Shown here: positions 19,968 to 31,957 of the stretch, one piece after another
Layout of the letters: each line of letters starts with the position of its first letter
How positions within the stretch are numbered: the first letter of the stretch is position 1
Assembly (NCBI RefSeq): GCF_000006445.2
Contig: NC_006047.2
Location: 1,943,516 to 2,007,515, forward strand
Reading direction: 5' to 3'
From: Debaryomyces hansenii CBS767
Lineage: Eukaryota; Ascomycota; Pichiomycetes; Serinales; Debaryomycetaceae
Length of the DNA: 64,000 bases
Program-made: the position numbers and the translations under genes
The notes under the pieces: generated by a model
Databases searched by the model: none
Seen by the model: only the letters and a program-made list of their open reading frames with translations
Told to the model about the DNA's origin: nothing

Positions 19968-21962
19968 AAGTCAAATTAGTTTATTTGCTTTTAGAAACTA
20001 ATTCTAAGAAGTGCATGGTTCGTTTTATACAACAGCTTTAAAAAAAGTTTGAATACGATAGTAATATGGAGATCGATAAATCAGTTTGGTGGAGTTATGT
20101 AAATGAGACTTATGCAGCATAACTAATATTTAAGATGATTGGTTAACGGCCACCGGCCATATTACTATATTATATTTGGTCTACTATTAAATCATACATT
20201 AGGCACTGAAATGTTCATTCAAGCTTACAATAGGAGTAGCGTATCTCTGGGTGCTAATCTTATTTTTTTGAATATAAAAGCTAAAAGACTAAGCAAGTAA
20301 TTTTTTGTAATCGGCAATGTTCCCTTGAGTAGTACATCCGTATTTCTGTCTATTAAATACTTTAAGTCAGGATCATAGGAGAATATTAAATGATAGAGCA
20401 TAACAAGCCAAGACTTCTTAAGTCTCGTAGATTAGTAGTAATTTTGAACTACGACAATTATACAGAATTGCAGACCGTGGAACCTTGATATATAAATGGA
20501 ACTTCTGGCAATTGCAACAGGCATTCTCTTTGTGTTTTGCATCAATGTGTATAGATTGCACCGTATTTTGATGGTTTTTGTTTATATGCGCTTTCTTCAT
20601 ATCCGGGGATAATTGGATCTGTATTTTGTGTCGCGATGAGTCTTAATTAATACTAGATAATTAATTGTCGTGCATTTACTGATGACGCTTCTGGCCTTGC
20701 AAGAATAATAAGCGACGTGAGGTTTGCATAGTCGACAAAGCTTTTCCGGTATTTATACAGGAGCCAGGTTATTAGCTTGAAGTCGCAAATCGAATAGCCG
20801 AACTGTCACAACCAAAAAGAATTATTGAATTCAACGGTAACTTTATAGGAATATCTATTCATCGGGAACCTCCGGAAATTTCAGAAAGATATATGGGATA
20901 ATGATATTCAAGGGGGATATAGGAGTCCGAAATTGTCTAAAAGTAATATGCTCGTCTACCGGGAGAATTCCCCAATTCAGAATGATATCAAATGGAGCCT
21001 TTAATTCATTCCTAAATATATATGGGGTAATCATATTCCAGGGAAATACCGGGTTTGAAATTGTTATAAAGTAATGTGTTTGTATATTGGCAAAAAATTT
21101 TTGGATGTAATACCATCTAATCATCGGAAATTTGCGGAACATTTCTAGAGATGTACGGGGTAATAACACTTTGAGGGATGCTGAAGTATTGTTAAAATAT
21201 GTTGCGCTCTTTGGCAAGGAACGCCCGCAATTCTATTACAAAATATTCATTTTGTGTCTACTCAAAATGTCAATCTGCACTATGCGTAATGCAGAATGTC
21301 TTACCCCACTGGAACAATTTTGTGTTTGGGGTAAGCCGTACTAAAAGATGCAACACCGTGGGGGGAGAAGGTCTACAAACCATATAGATAACCCTTAATC
21401 TTTTCAAAAGAGTGTAATCCAAAAAGTTGTTAAAGAATCACATCGTGACAGAGGTTTAATACTGACTTAGCTCTGTTAGTACTACAACGTATGTTATATA
21501 ATCCGTGCGAGCTGTCGTTCTAAGAAATTAGGATATTTAATTTCTATGCCCAGAAAATATGATGGCCGGATGACACAACTACATTGTTCCCAATATGCAT
21601 AAAAATATTTGAATTGTACCGATATTGTTCGCATGCAAAGAGAAAGATCTTACTCAAATACTATTCGTCTAATCAGTAATTGACCTGTGGAGGTATTATG
21701 CAAAGTAATAAACCAGTGTGCAGACTCCGAGTCCCATATCCCTGTTAAATAGCATTAAAACAATTTGTTGAACATTACCCCACAACTTACATTTAATAGA
21801 TGAATGCTCTCAACGCGGTGCGGCAGATACCGGATGATACATATTTTCTATTTGATAGCTGTCACATCAAAATAATATTTAAACCGGCCTTATCTCGAAC
21901 TATTGTCTCAACTTATCAACTAAAACACTTATTTATCTAATTATTAAAGCAACATTTGCAAA
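19968..21962. other. Long intergenic region (2.0 kb) upstream of the JEN gene
   Basis: No intact gene is recognised. Positions 20861-21235 carry a degenerate tandem repeat, listed separately. The short open frames that overlap it run across repeat units and have no family resemblance. The last 500 bp are presumably the promoter of the carboxylate transporter. Confidence 0.55.
20861..21235. repeat. Degenerate tandem repeat, three units of about 130 bp
   Basis: Three diverged units start near 20861, 20990 and 21120. Landmarks recur in order. GGGATAAT/GGGGTAAT/GGGGTAAT lie at 20895, 21024 and 21157 (spacing 129 and 133). In units 1 and 2 a GAAATTGT..AAAGTAAT block follows at a fixed distance. 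A GGAAATTT block precedes the core in units 1 and 3. Function is unknown. Confidence 0.7.
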
Positions 21963-23692
21963 ATGGGACCTTCGCGATTAGATAATGAAGAAGCTGCGAG
22001 CTTTCAATCTGATTATGTTCCATCCATGGTGATTAGAGAGCATAACAAGCACATTATTCAACCACCTAATTTCTCATCACATTCCATCTCAAAATATTTT
22101 AGAACGAGAATACCTTCCATGTTTTTAACAGGAGACGAGATAGATCAATTTACTTGGAATGACGTTTTTAATCCTTTCTCTTCGCTCAAAGAAATGAATA
22201 GTCGTCAGTGGAATTTCTTTTTAGTTGGTTTCGCAGGTTGGACTTGGGATGCGTTTGACTTTTTCCTTGTTAGTTTGAATGTTTCGTCTATTGCAAAGGA
22301 TCTTGATAGAACTGTTAAAGATATCACTTGGGGTATCACTTTGGTGCTTATGCTCAGATCAGTTGGTGCCATTATTTTTGGATTATGGGGTGATAGATAT
22401 GGAAGAAAATGGCCTTATATTACAAACATGTTTCTCTTGGTTATTCTTCAAATAGCTTGTGGGTTCGTGAAAGATTACAATTCTTTTTTGGGAGTTAGAG
22501 CATTATTTGGAATCGCCATGGGTGGTATGTTCGGAAACTGTGCAGCTTGTGCTTGTATGTATTTTATCAATCGCCACGGTGCTGAATTTCCCAATAGGGT
22601 TACTAACAATCTGTATAGTGGATGATGCCCCAAAGAAAACAAGAGGCTTCTTGTCAGGATTTTTTCAACAAGGATATGCCTTGTATGTATAATCTTTTAA
22701 ATCATACTCTAGAACGACAGATACTAACATATTTTAGCGGATATTTATTGGTTGTTATATTTCAACGTGCTATTACGGACAATTCGAAATATAGTTGGAG
22801 AGCATTATTCTGGTTTTCAGCTGGTCCTGCAGTAATTTTCATGGTTTGGAGGTTCTTCTTACCAGAAACAGATACATTCTTAAGGCAAAAGCAAAGGTTG
22901 TACGAGAATAACGAGAAAAAAAAACTGAAGGTATTTGAGTTTAGCCAAGAAGGGAAAAAAGCCGTTAAAAGTTACTGGCTTGTCCTACTTTATACCGTCT
23001 TTTTGATGTCCGGTTTCAATTTCATGTCCCATGGTTCCCAGGATTTGTATCCTACTTTACTATCAAAGCAATATGAATTTAGTTCTGATCGCTCTACGGT
23101 TACTAACGCTGTGGCAAATTTGGGTGCAATCACAGGTGGTTTGATTCTTGGTCATATGTCTACTTTCATTGGACGTAGATTAGCAATTGTCGTGGGGTGT
23201 GTTCTTGGTGGTGCCATGATATATCCATGGGCGTTTATTAAAGGCTCGGGTATAAACGCCGGTGCATTTTTCTTACAAGCTGGTGTTCAAGGTGCCTGGG
23301 GTGTTGTTCCTATTCATCTTTCTGAATTATCTCCACCACAGTTCAGATCTTTTGTCACTGGTCTTTCTTATCAACTTGGTAACTTATGCTCCAGTGCTAG
23401 TTCGACTATTGAGAGTACAATAGGTGAGAGGTTTCCGATTCACAGAGAAGGCGAAGAGGATATATATGATTATGCAAAAGTGATGCTGATTTTTATGGGA
23501 TGTGTGTTTGCATATTTGATCATAGTTACCGTTTTTGGGCCAGAAAATAGAGGTGCTGATTTAGGAATTGAAAGAGATGAAATACTTGATGAGGACGACG
23601 TTCACGATGTAACTCAAAAATCGATTGACTCGATTGAACAATATAAACCCGAGAATAACGAAAAGAAGCCAGCAATTATTCACGTAGAATAA
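21963..23692 (+). CDS. JEN1: JEN-family carboxylate/H+ symporter, three exons
   Basis: This is a major-facilitator carboxylate permease (lactate, pyruvate, acetate or dicarboxylates), plasma membrane. The coding region is split as 21963-22554, 22619-22682 and 22738-23692, giving 536 residues. Both introns are short with canonical signals, and splicing restores the expected family sequence: AACA-LDDAPKKTRGFLSGFFQQGYAFGYLL. The JEN signature NFMSHGSQDLYPT begins at Asn313 (His317, Gln320, Asp321). The MFS motif GDRYGRK is in the first half. The soluble N-terminus (about 75 residues) and the acidic C-terminus are cytosolic. The length is closer to Jen2-type dicarboxylate permeases than to S. cerevisiae Jen1, so the symbol is a family label. 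Unspliced, it would look like a frameshifted pseudogene. Confidence 0.9.
22555..22618 (+). other. Intron 1 of the JEN gene (64 nt)
   Basis: Donor GTATGT at 22555-22560, branch point TACTAAC at 22601-22607, acceptor TATAG ending at 22618. Removal joins codon TTG across exons 1 and 2 and continues the transporter frame. Confidence 0.92.
22683..22737 (+). other. Intron 2 of the JEN gene (55 nt)
   Basis: Donor GTATGT at 22683-22688, branch point TACTAAC at 22722-22728, acceptor TTTAG ending at 22737. Exon 2 between the introns is only 64 nt. The join gives GYAFGYLL as in JEN proteins. Confidence 0.92.
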
Positions 23693-24416
23693 ACATTGAT
23701 TTTAATATTCATATAGCTATGTAATCGAGTGAAATTATATACCTTTAAAATGAAGCAGATATTACGTATTCTAATATGTGTAGACTCCTCTATTATGTAA
23801 TAGACCGTAGAAACGTGCCAATACATAGGCACATCCTGTAATGTGTTATAAACAAGAGTAATGTTAATGACTCAACATTTTCCATTCGTATAATCAATTA
23901 TTCAAACACACCAAATAATTTACATTTCTCGATAATAAAATCTGAATTATTTTTTACTTGCTTCTTTAATCAGTTATGCGAAAAATTTGGGATTGTATAA
24001 AATTCCAATATAATTCACCATACTTGCTTTCTTGTTAGCCGCGGATGGATTTACAATATTTTTCAACTCTCTACTTCAATTCCTTTGCATATTTGTCGTT
24101 TCAGTCGTTTTATCAGCTGAAAACTAGTAGATTACTGTGGTGGTGTGAGACATATCAAGAAGAAACATTGACACTAACCCATAGTGTCTATCACTCTCGC
24201 GCTCTGAAGATTTTAAAAATGGAGTATCGGAATTGCAATTTATGATGGTTTTACGTCTAAATTATCTACATTTGAGTAAACTTTAATCAATAAAAGCAAG
24301 CAATTAAAAACTTGAAATAAAAGTTGCAAGCATAAAAACTTAAAACAAATAGAAGCACTTTATCACCTTATAAACAAAGGTTTCATCTGTCATTAGTAAT
24401 ATCCTTGAAATAATTA
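23693..24416. other. Intergenic region
   Basis: 724 bp between the JEN 3' end and the 3' end of a pseudogene on the opposite strand. No gene is recognised. Confidence 0.5.
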
Positions 24417-25399
<983 letters not shown>

Positions 25400-26179
25400 T
25401 CATATATTTTATTATTAACAAATCGTATTGCTAATAAATTAATTCATTGAAACTCGATTTTTATCCAACATATATAGTAATGTCGTGTTGTCTTTAAAAT
25501 AATGATCAGTACTATGGATATATAGTATTAGAGGGGTATTATGGTATAACACTTTTCTTATGGAATTACAGCAGTGGCTCTAGTATTCTAACGAAGTATA
25601 TACAAAACCCTATCGTTACAGTTGTTGCACTTGTACCTCATCAAAAAGATCTATTTCTTCGGAAATATGCACAATAATATCCTTTGTGATAATATAGTAA
25701 CGGAAATCGATTCATCATCACCAAACTCATAATTACAGAAGTGTTTCGTAAAAAGGAGTCACATAATAGATCCATCTAATAATGTCTAACACTTTTATAA
25801 TACCAAGATATTGCTAAAGTGTTGAGGAACTTCTCAATAATAATGTGGTTTCGCCAAAATCTGATAAAATGTTCATATATCGCAAAATTCATAAAAATCA
25901 GAAACTTACAAGATACCTAGTCCATAGTTTATCAAGAGCAAAACTGGGACATGAAAATACTTTATCATTGATTATAGCTATTTTATCCCAATTTAAGCCC
26001 GCATTTATCATTCAAACATATTCCAATATTTATCGGATATCTAATAACAGGTCTGCACCTAATTATTTGTCGAAATGTGGGGTGAATTTACCATTTTCTT
26101 CACGCTTTAGTGCGGGAGTAAAAGCTTACTCATGAATATTTTATACCCAAAACATTGAGTTTTAAACGTCGTACATAGA
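25400..26179. other. Intergenic region upstream of the Zn2Cys6 gene
   Basis: 780 bp with no supported gene; short open frames here have no recognisable features. It contains the promoter of the regulator at 26180. Confidence 0.5.
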
Positions 26180-28713
26180 ATGGCTCTGAAGACTAAAAGA
26201 CCTAGGTTGATTCCTCCTGAACAAAGGAAAAAAGTCTCTAAAGCTTGCGACAATTGCAGAAAGCGAAAATTCAAGGTATGTTGTATGTATTGTTGATTCA
26301 AAAATAACCTATGTGGCTTAAATACTAACTTGAAAAAGTGTAACGGCGAATCGCCTTGTCTATTATGTTCTCAGAAAGGACTAGAATGCTTTTATTGCGA
26401 TATAGATAGAAGATCACTAAAGGGGAAAAAGATATCAAAGACTGGGGACAAGCCAACATCTGAAATGAAGGAATCTATTACTCACACGAATAGTTTAAGT
26501 AACAACGACAGTCATCTACCTTTGCCTTCCGGTAAACTGATTATTTTAAGTATATCTCCAAGTGGCTTACAGCCTTTATTAAATTCAAGGTATGTTGTAT
26601 GTATTGTTGATTCAAAAATAACCTATGTGGCTTAAATACTAACTTGAAAAAGTGTAACGGCGAATCGCCTTGTCTATTATGTTCTCAGAAAGGACTAGAA
26701 TGCTTTTATTGCGATATAGATAGAAGATCACTAAAGGGGAAAAAGATATCAAAGACTGGGGACAAGCCAACATCTGAAATGAAGGAATCTATTACTCACA
26801 CGAATAGTTTAAGTAACAACGACAGTCATCTACCTTTGCCTTCCGGTAAACTGATTATTTTAAGTATATCTCCAAGTGGCTTACAGCCTTTATTAACATT
26901 ACCGTTAAGCGACGACGACAACACTGAATTACAAGCTGGTATTAATGGATCAAGGACAGACGATAGTAATATAATAGAAAATGTACCGAGTAGTGGAGAG
27001 CATACTAGGCTATTGCTCAATTCAGCAGGAAATTTGCGGTACTTTGGTGAAAGTAGTCCATTATCGTTAATACAAGAATGCCGCTCAATATTCAAAGTAG
27101 TTCTTGGTTCGTCGAAATTTACCGACGACCCTAAAAGAGGTCGTGTTATGGATGAGCCTTCACAACCAAAGAAAGGGATTCAAGTTTTCTTACCCAAAAG
27201 AGAACTGTGTGATATCCTAGTATCTCTTTTCGAAAGAAATATTAATGATGCATTCTACATCTTCGACATGGAACACTTTAGACATAACATTGTCAAGTTG
27301 GCATATAGTGAATCTCTGCATATTGATACACCCAAACTATGCTTGCTCTATTTTGTTCTTTCCATAGGTGCTTTTTTTGCAGAAGCATCACCGAACCGAA
27401 TAGAAGAGCAGAATTTACGTCATGGGGCTTTCTTTGATAGTGCAGTAGATATGATGAGAGATTGTGTTTATGATGGTAGGCTATGGATGGTGGAAGCAGA
27501 TTTTTTGAGACATTTTTATTATCAATCAAACTGTCAAAGAAGTTCTGCCTGGATACATTTGGGAACTGCTATAAGGCATGCTCAAGGCTTGGGATTACAT
27601 AGAAAAATCATAAACGAAAAATTTACGAATCCATCTTACGTTATGCATAGAAGAAGATTGTGGAGATCCTTATTTATTTGTGATAGAATATATTCAATAG
27701 TCCTTGGAAGACCATTGGCTATCAATAATTATGATTGGGATGATTCGGAATTGCAGGAATTGAGTGATGATGAAAATGAAAAGTTTAGAATTAGGTGTCA
27801 AGTCGAACTTTCTAAAATTGCGCAAATTAATAGTAAGATAGTTGAAAATATTTACCGAGATGGAGTGATAAATATTAAACATACGCGAGCTTTGGCTATC
27901 GAGCTCAAGCTATGGTCATTAAATATACCTAATGACCTAGACATAAGCAATACATTGAAAGAAGATTTAATGTCACCCGATAGTAATAATAACTATTTGT
28001 TAATGCAAGTCCATTTGGCACAATTGTATGGTATTATGTTGTTGTTCAGACCATTCTTAATGCATGTACTTTTAAGAAAATTAAAGCCTGGAACTTATGG
28101 CGAATTAAAAGACGACTGGTTACTTCTTTATTTTTGCAAAGCATGTATAAAATCTTCATTCTTGTGTGTTTGGTTAATAAGCTTTTATACGGAACAAAAG
28201 GGTGATAGAACAGAACTGTTTGCTATGAGTAACGGCTGCTTATTTGCGTCCGCGATATTGGGTCTCACATTGTTAGAGCAAAGACTACAGAGCAAGCCAG
28301 ATTATGACTATATAAGAGTCTTATCCGATACATTACAGGTAGCCAGTAACCTTCTACATAATGATGGGGCATTTAACCTTAGTTCTGAAAGATGGGGAGA
28401 GAATGTTGACAATATGGTAGCTGCCATCCCTAAATATCAGCATGACCAGACTTCTACTAATTCAGGAGATGCTTCTGACTCTTATAGAAATGATTTCGAA
28501 GCATTCAGCAAAGAGATAATATTGATGGATAATGAATTTGGTGGTCTAAAAGATTTGACAAGTTTTCAGCAAGGTTTCATTCCATCCGATGATGAGTTAT
28601 TATGTGCAATGGGAATAGATCGACAAGAACTAGGATCCAATGAAAGCCCTCCTTTAGATGCTTTTATGTATGATTATGGTAAAAAAGATCAACTTTTCGA
28701 TAGGTATATTTAG
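26180..28713 (+). CDS. Zn2Cys6 fungal transcription factor with tandem-duplicated exon segment
   Basis: This is a binuclear zinc-cluster regulator. Exon 1 (26180-26275, 32 codons) ends in ACDNCRKRKFK, and the cluster is completed by exon 2 starting CNGESPCLLCSQKGLEC, so an intron interrupts the zinc cluster itself. A 314-bp segment including the intron and the start of exon 2 is present twice. Splicing the first donor (26276) to the second acceptor (26652) gives a normal 718-residue protein. Using the first acceptor instead leads through a shifted frame to an early stop. Downstream is a fungal-specific TF domain (about residues 230-560, with FYIFDMEHF and the RRRLWRSLFICDR block), and an acidic C-terminus. 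The target genes are unknown; neighbours are carboxylate and urea-type transporters. Confidence 0.85.
26268..26895. repeat. Perfect 314-bp direct tandem duplication
   Basis: Copy 1 is about 26268-26581 and copy 2 about 26582-26895. By eye the two copies are identical. The junction has two or three bases of microhomology (TTAA/ATTC against TTAACATT). Perfect identity implies a very recent event or an assembly error. Confidence 0.93.
26276..26652 (+). other. Intron within the zinc cluster (377 nt if the duplicated exon is skipped)
   Basis: Donor GTATGT at 26276 is repeated at 26590. TACTAAC branch points lie at 26323 and 26637. Acceptors are at 26337-26338 and 26651-26652. The ancestral intron was 63 nt (26276-26338). 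The present gene needs donor 1 joined to acceptor 2 to keep the frame. Confidence 0.8.
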
Positions 28714-29317
28714 ATAAGAGAACATACTTAATTCGTAATATCTGTGACCACTTAATGCGTTGTATTCGATGAATATCTAGATTTATGATTCCTTTTTTGT
28801 ATAAATGATAATAGTTGTAAGATGTAAGATAAGCTAGAATTTTAAATGAAATACTGGTAATAATTACAATAGTTAATAATCAGTACTAGAGATAAAGGAA
28901 ATACAAAATATAGAAAAATGTCACTTACTGAATTTCAGGCGTTGATTGCTGATTTCTCTAATGTTTTCATCATTCGCATAATTCCCGAGTGATCGAGCCT
29001 CAGTAAGTCCTACACAAAAGGTTATAGATGTCGCAATTATATTTTAATGCCAATTAAATTTCAATCCACACCTTGAAATTACAAGCCAATAGAATTGCAA
29101 TCCACACCTTGAAGTAATATAATATATGAGGCTGGATTGTGAAAATTCTTTGTTGAATTTGCAAAGACACAATCGACAGAAAATTTTTTCACGTTTTTTT
29201 TCAAGTCTAATGAAAATTCAGAAGATTCAAAGATATATAAGTTTCGCAACACTGGCCGATGTGAAGAATGTTACATTAAGTATTTAATAAAATAGCTCGT
29301 ATAGCTTTTGGTAAAAA
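28714..29317. other. Intergenic region upstream of DUR3-like gene
   Basis: 604 bp without a supported gene. It contains the CCAAT-bearing direct repeat listed next, and several GATAAG-like motifs (for example near 28830 and 28894) of the kind bound by GATA nitrogen regulators. Confidence 0.5.
29049..29113. promoter_or_regulatory. Two direct repeats with CCAAT boxes upstream of DUR3-like gene
   Basis: A 29-nt unit occurs at 29049-29077 and 29085-29113 (period 36). Each begins GCCAAT and ends CAATCCACACCTTGAA. Each therefore has a CCAAT box, the Hap2/3/5 target, 205-270 bp before the transporter start. Function is inferred from motif and position. Confidence 0.5.
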
Positions 29318-31449
29318 ATGTCAGGAACAGAAGCAATACAACTTTTGAATCAATCTAGTGGATATGGAATACTTGTTGGGGTAGGTGCTTTATTTGCAAT
29401 TGGCATGATTTTAACCACAAAATTGCTAGAAAAATATCTCCATGAAGATGCAAAATCAACAGAAGTTTTTATGGTTGCTAACAGGTCTGTAGGGATTCCT
29501 TTATTAGCCAGCTCGGTTTATCTGAGCTGGACTTGGGCAACTGAGTTATTATGGGTATGCACCATGGTGTACAATTATGGAATTATGGCATCATATTGGT
29601 ATTCTGCTGGACTCGCAGTTCAAATCTGTCTCATGGCAGTGATTGGTATTGAAGCTAAGAAAAAGATTCCCGCTTGTCATACTTCTTTGGAGATTGTTGA
29701 ATTAAGATATGGAAAGGCGTGCCATTTATTATTTATGTTCTTATCGTTGACTAATAATTTGCTCTCATGCTGCTCAATGATTGTAGGGGCTGCAGGAGCA
29801 ATCTCTATTATTGCTGGTAATCTACATATAGTTGCCAGTACAATGCTTATTCCGTTTGGTGTATTATTGTATACCACCGTTGGAGGTCTAAAAGCTACTT
29901 TTCTAACAGATTTTGTTCATTCGTTCATATTGTTAATCATCCTATGCTATGTTGATACAGCTATTATTTCATCAAAAGAAATTGGGGGACTAGATGGACT
30001 TTATGATTTAGTATTAAAACATGAATCGGATAGATATATTGAAGGTAATTACAACGGATCTTTTTTGACTGGAAAATCTCAGGGTGCAATATTTTTTGGG
30101 ATTATTCTAACCCTTGGGAATTTTGGACTAACAGTGATGGATTCGTCATTTTGGCAGAAAAGTTTTAGTGCTAATACAAAAGCAAGTTTGCCAGGTTATC
30201 TAATCGCTGGATTTTTTATCGCCGCAAATGTTTGGGGTTTAGGATCAATTGTAGGATTATCCAGTATTGTATTAGAAGGAACTCCTACTTTTCCTACTTA
30301 TCCTAGGAAAATGACTCCCTCTGAAGTTAGCAGTGGATTTGTGTTGCCCTATACCGTAAAAGGATTATTAGGAAATGGAGGAGTAGGTGCAATTTTATTA
30401 GTAATATACTTAGCAGTGACATCCACTGTAAGTGCACAAATGATATCTGTTAGCAGTATTTTGTCTTTTGATATCTATAAGAAATATATCAAACCTGATG
30501 CTCAGAATCATCAAATGATCAGAGTTAGTCATTTTGGAGTTATATTTTTTGGCTTATTTGCTGCAGGATTCTCAGTAATGTTGCATTATGTTGGCGTTGA
30601 TATGACATGGCTTGGATATTTTTATTCAATGATTATTTGTCCTGGTACGTAGAATTTAAATTTCGCTGCAAAATAAAAAAAAAATACGCAGCTTTCAAAT
30701 GATTATTAACATACTAACCCTGTCTAGGAGTAATCCCCTTAGTGTTTACCATTACATGGAGTAGACAAACAAAATTGGCAGCTTTTATTTCTCCAATTAT
30801 TGGACTTGTTTGTGGGCTTGTTGTATGGACGACTACAGCATCTCATTATTACAATGAAGTCACGGTTGCAAGCCTTGGTGGTCAATTGCCTTGTATGTTT
30901 GGTGGTTTAACAGCTCTCTTTTTACCTGGAATTGTTAGCATCGTAGTAAGCTTGACTATACGACCACATCGTTTTGACTGGAATCAATTAAGACGAGCAG
31001 AGCTTATTATCTCTGAAGAGGATGAACATATACCTAACCAAAAGATAGAGCTCGATAGTTCAGAGGAATCAAATGGCAACAAAGAAATCATTGATAAGGC
31101 GAGTCAGAAGACTAATATTAGAAATAGATATGATGAAACTGATAGTGATAATGTGTATGATGAGCTGCTTGAAACAGAGGAACAAAAAAATAGGTTATTA
31201 ACGACCTATCTGAAGCTTGGTTATGCGGCATTTATATTTGTTCTTTTAATCACTTGGGTACTTTGGCCTTTACCTTTGTATAGAGATTGGGTCTGGAGCC
31301 GTGCTTACTTTAAGGGTTATATAACAGTATCACTTATTTGGGTATATGGAGCATTATTAGTAATTGGTGTTTATCCATTGATAGATGGAAGACATTCAGC
31401 AACTAAAATAATAAGAGGAGTATATAATGATTACTTAAAAAGAGATTAA
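29318..31449 (+). CDS. DUR3: DUR3-type urea/polyamine symporter, two exons
   Basis: This is a sodium:solute symporter family (SSS) transporter of the plasma membrane, the Dur3 branch that takes up urea and polyamines. Exon 1 is 29318-30644 and exon 2 is 30728-31449, giving 682 residues against about 735 in S. cerevisiae Dur3. About 14-15 hydrophobic segments are visible. The family blocks ANRSVGIPLLASSVYLSWTWATELL, VGGLKATFLTDFVHS and LAVTSTVSAQMISVSSILSFDIY are present. A cytosolic acidic loop lies near 555-610, and the final segment ends YPLIDGRHS. A degraded paralogue lies at 18413-19967 on the other strand. Without splicing the frame stops shortly after ICPG. Substrate assignment is by family only. 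Confidence 0.87.
30645..30727 (+). other. Intron of the DUR3-like gene (83 nt)
   Basis: Donor GTACGT at 30645-30650, branch point TACTAAC at 30712-30718, acceptor TCTAG ending at 30727. Splicing restores ICPGVIPLVFTITW, matching the paralogue. The donor is a variant of GTATGT. Confidence 0.9.
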
Positions 31450-31957
31450 TCCTTCTTTATATCATTTTGAAATGAATGAGTTGGTCTAAAAAACTACATC
31501 TATTTCTGGCATAGAAAACGTTTTGTAAACTATGTATCAAGACGAACATTAGAAAGACTATGGGAGATAAATTTACTAGGTGAAATGTGTATATGTGTTT
31601 CAGATTTGAATATATGTTATTTAAGTAGTTTCAAAATGTGCTAGAGATTTATAGTATTTGCCAGTTTAGCCAGTTCAGATGTAGCTCCATTTTAGTATCA
31701 AGTAATTTCAGATGAGGTTCACTAAGCAAACACATTTGTTAACTGAAACAATAGCCAAGAAGCATATATTGTATTTCGACACGAAATATTAACCAAACCC
31801 ACGTGATTGCACCTTAATGTGGTTCGAATATTTGCAACCTCAAGAGAGAGGACAAGAACGGCTTAGTAAAGCCACTTTAAGTCAAATAACTAATCTATAA
31901 ATATTAAAATTATCAGTTTATATGAATTAACTATTCTTTTCAAATATAACTAGGGAA
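31450..31957. other. Intergenic region
   Basis: 508 bp with no gene seen. A CACGTG core near 31801 (CCCACGTGATT) lies about 155 bp before the next start and may be a bHLH site. Confidence 0.45.

Noticed and set aside
20855..21217. 120-codon minus-strand frame
   Set aside because: It runs across the 130-bp tandem repeat, with no family features. The open frame follows from the repeated sequence.
21963..22736. JEN gene as a frameshifted pseudogene
   Set aside because: Two introns with GTATGT donors, TACTAAC branch points and AG acceptors restore the exact family sequence, so splicing explains the frame changes.
24045..24245. 66-codon frame after the JEN gene
   Set aside because: No features, and composition typical of AT-rich intergenic sequence.
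26339..26635. Separate small Zn2Cys6 protein encoded by the first copy of the duplication
   Set aside because: It lacks its own start and half of the zinc cluster, and ends in read-through of the duplicated intron. It is an artefact of the tandem duplication.
28858..29010. Short frames on both strands around a MSLTEFQ-like start
   Set aside because: About 25-35 codons each, no recognisable family, and no continuation in either direction.
30645..30741. DUR3-like gene as two separate genes or a broken one
   Set aside because: A clear intron (GTACGT, TACTAAC, TAG) joins the two frames, and the paralogue confirms the joined sequence.
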